A stretch of 8,513 nucleotides of DNA. Source: Deltaproteobacteria bacterium (GTDB taxonomy: Bacteria > Desulfobacterota > Desulfomonilia > UBA1062). Below the pieces are notes generated by a model. The model saw only the letters and a program-made list of their open reading frames with translations, did not search any database and was not told the DNA's origin. The DNA is taken from positions 1 through 8,513 of the forward strand of contig QMLJ01000036.1 in the NCBI GenBank assembly GCA_003643935.1. Reading direction: 5' to 3'. Of the stretch, positions 8,189 through 8,513 are shown in pieces. A program made the position numbers and the translations under genes. Position 1 is the stretch's first letter, and each line of letters opens with the position of its first letter.

Positions 8189-8218
8189 CTATGTTCTTAA
8201 ATATGTATTGAGCTTACG

Positions 8219-8229
8219 CTTATCATAAG
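8219..8229 (-). promoter_or_regulatory. Possible -10 element within an 11-bp palindrome, transporter promoter
   Basis: CTTATCATAAG is a perfect palindrome with 5-bp arms around one base. On the minus strand it contains TATGAT, a 5/6 match to the sigma-70 -10 element, which would give a transcript starting near 8215 and a leader of about 40 nt before the Shine-Dalgarno-supported start. No good -35 hexamer is found at 17 nt. The palindrome could be an operator over the -10. The call rests only on position and symmetry. Confidence 0.25.
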
Positions 8230-8254
8230 GAAATGATTAATTCCATACCTGGGG

Positions 8255-8275
8255 CTCAAGTTCATTAAGCTTGAG
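8255..8275. promoter_or_regulatory. Inverted repeat upstream of the transporter gene
   Basis: CTCAAG and CTTGAG form perfect 6-bp arms separated by 9 nt. There is no following T-run on either strand, so an intrinsic terminator is unlikely. The location, about 80 nt upstream of the transporter start, suits an operator for a dimeric regulator. Chance occurrence is quite possible for arms this short. Confidence 0.25.
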
Positions 8276-8392
8276 GGAATACGTGTACATGGTATTCAAA
8301 ACTATTTTTACTATCTATCATGTCTCTCCAAAAAACCGATTTCATTTGTCAGCAGGAAAGTGGCATGTTCTAGGCTCGGCGTTATTTTGCTC

Positions 8393-8513
8393 ATGGAGCA
8401 GGACAGTGGAAGGGACAAAATCCTTGAACAGCCCGGAGCCGTGGATGGCGGAGTATTCGAGATCACGCGCTTGAATCGGGAAAATCGACTTATTTGGGAC
8501 ACCTCTTGCTATC
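8393..8513 (+). CDS. Possible start of an unrecognised gene running off the right edge
   Basis: From the ATG at 8393 a + frame stays open to the window end (40 codons). The same frame has no stop from 8237 onward, about 92 codons. The visible product begins MEQDSGRDKILEQPGAVD, has a balanced charged and hydrophobic composition and matches no family I recognise. Against it: no clear Shine-Dalgarno sequence precedes the ATG, arginine codons are mixed (AGG, CGC, CGG, CGA) unlike the AGG-rich operon, and competing short frames exist on both strands (8271-8474 plus, 8311-8502 minus). It could be a real divergent gene, a gene remnant or chance. Confidence 0.22.
   Translation, partial: MEQDSGRDKILEQPGAVDGGVFEITRLNRENRLIWDTSCY

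Noticed and set aside
8388..8400. TGCTC-ATG-GAGCA hairpin around the ATG at 8393 as a regulatory structure
   Set aside because: A 5-bp stem with a 3-nt loop is weak and the start codon itself is uncertain.
8311..8502. Minus-strand 63-codon frame at the right edge
   Set aside because: It is Ser/Pro/Arg-rich with only a GTG start and no recognisable family, and it overlaps the more protein-like + frame; not enough to call a gene.

Overview
The window looks like a piece of bacterial chromosome carrying a dense housekeeping operon on the + strand, followed by a convergent membrane-transporter gene and a short uncertain region at the right edge. The order rho-rpmE-prfA-prmC-murA, with hisD next, resembles what is known from Desulfobacterota (the former Deltaproteobacteria) and some related Gram-negative lineages. 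The mid-range base composition, with frequent AGG (Arg) and ATA (Ile) codons, fits such a lineage. This placement is inferred from gene order and protein appearance, not from a search.

Positions 56-7447 hold seven co-directional genes with almost no space between them: rho (transcription termination), rpmE (zinc-type ribosomal protein L31), prfA (release factor 1), prmC (methylates the GGQ glutamine of release factors), murA (first committed step of peptidoglycan synthesis), hisD (last two steps of histidine synthesis) and a class II CCA-adding/poly(A) polymerase-type nucleotidyltransferase with an HD domain. From prfA to hisD the genes meet at three successive TGATG stop/start overlaps. The nucleotidyltransferase start lies inside the end of hisD. 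Every catalytic motif I could check is intact. The theme is information processing (termination of transcription and translation, ribosome, tRNA 3' ends), with murA and a lone hisD added.

Positions 7452-8174 hold a minus-strand TauE/SafE-family transporter that meets the operon tail to tail with 4 nt between the stop codons. Its first ATG is too far downstream: a hydrophobic family-like N-terminus and a good Shine-Dalgarno sequence lie upstream, pointing to an ATA or ATT start. Positions 8190-8513 hold two small inverted repeats that may be operators for this gene, and an open + frame running off the right edge that may be the start of another gene but was not recognised.

I saw no mobile element, CRISPR array, tRNA, rRNA or convincing intrinsic terminator. 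The window is mostly ordinary core genome; the points of interest are details of translation starts and gene junctions, not a new system.
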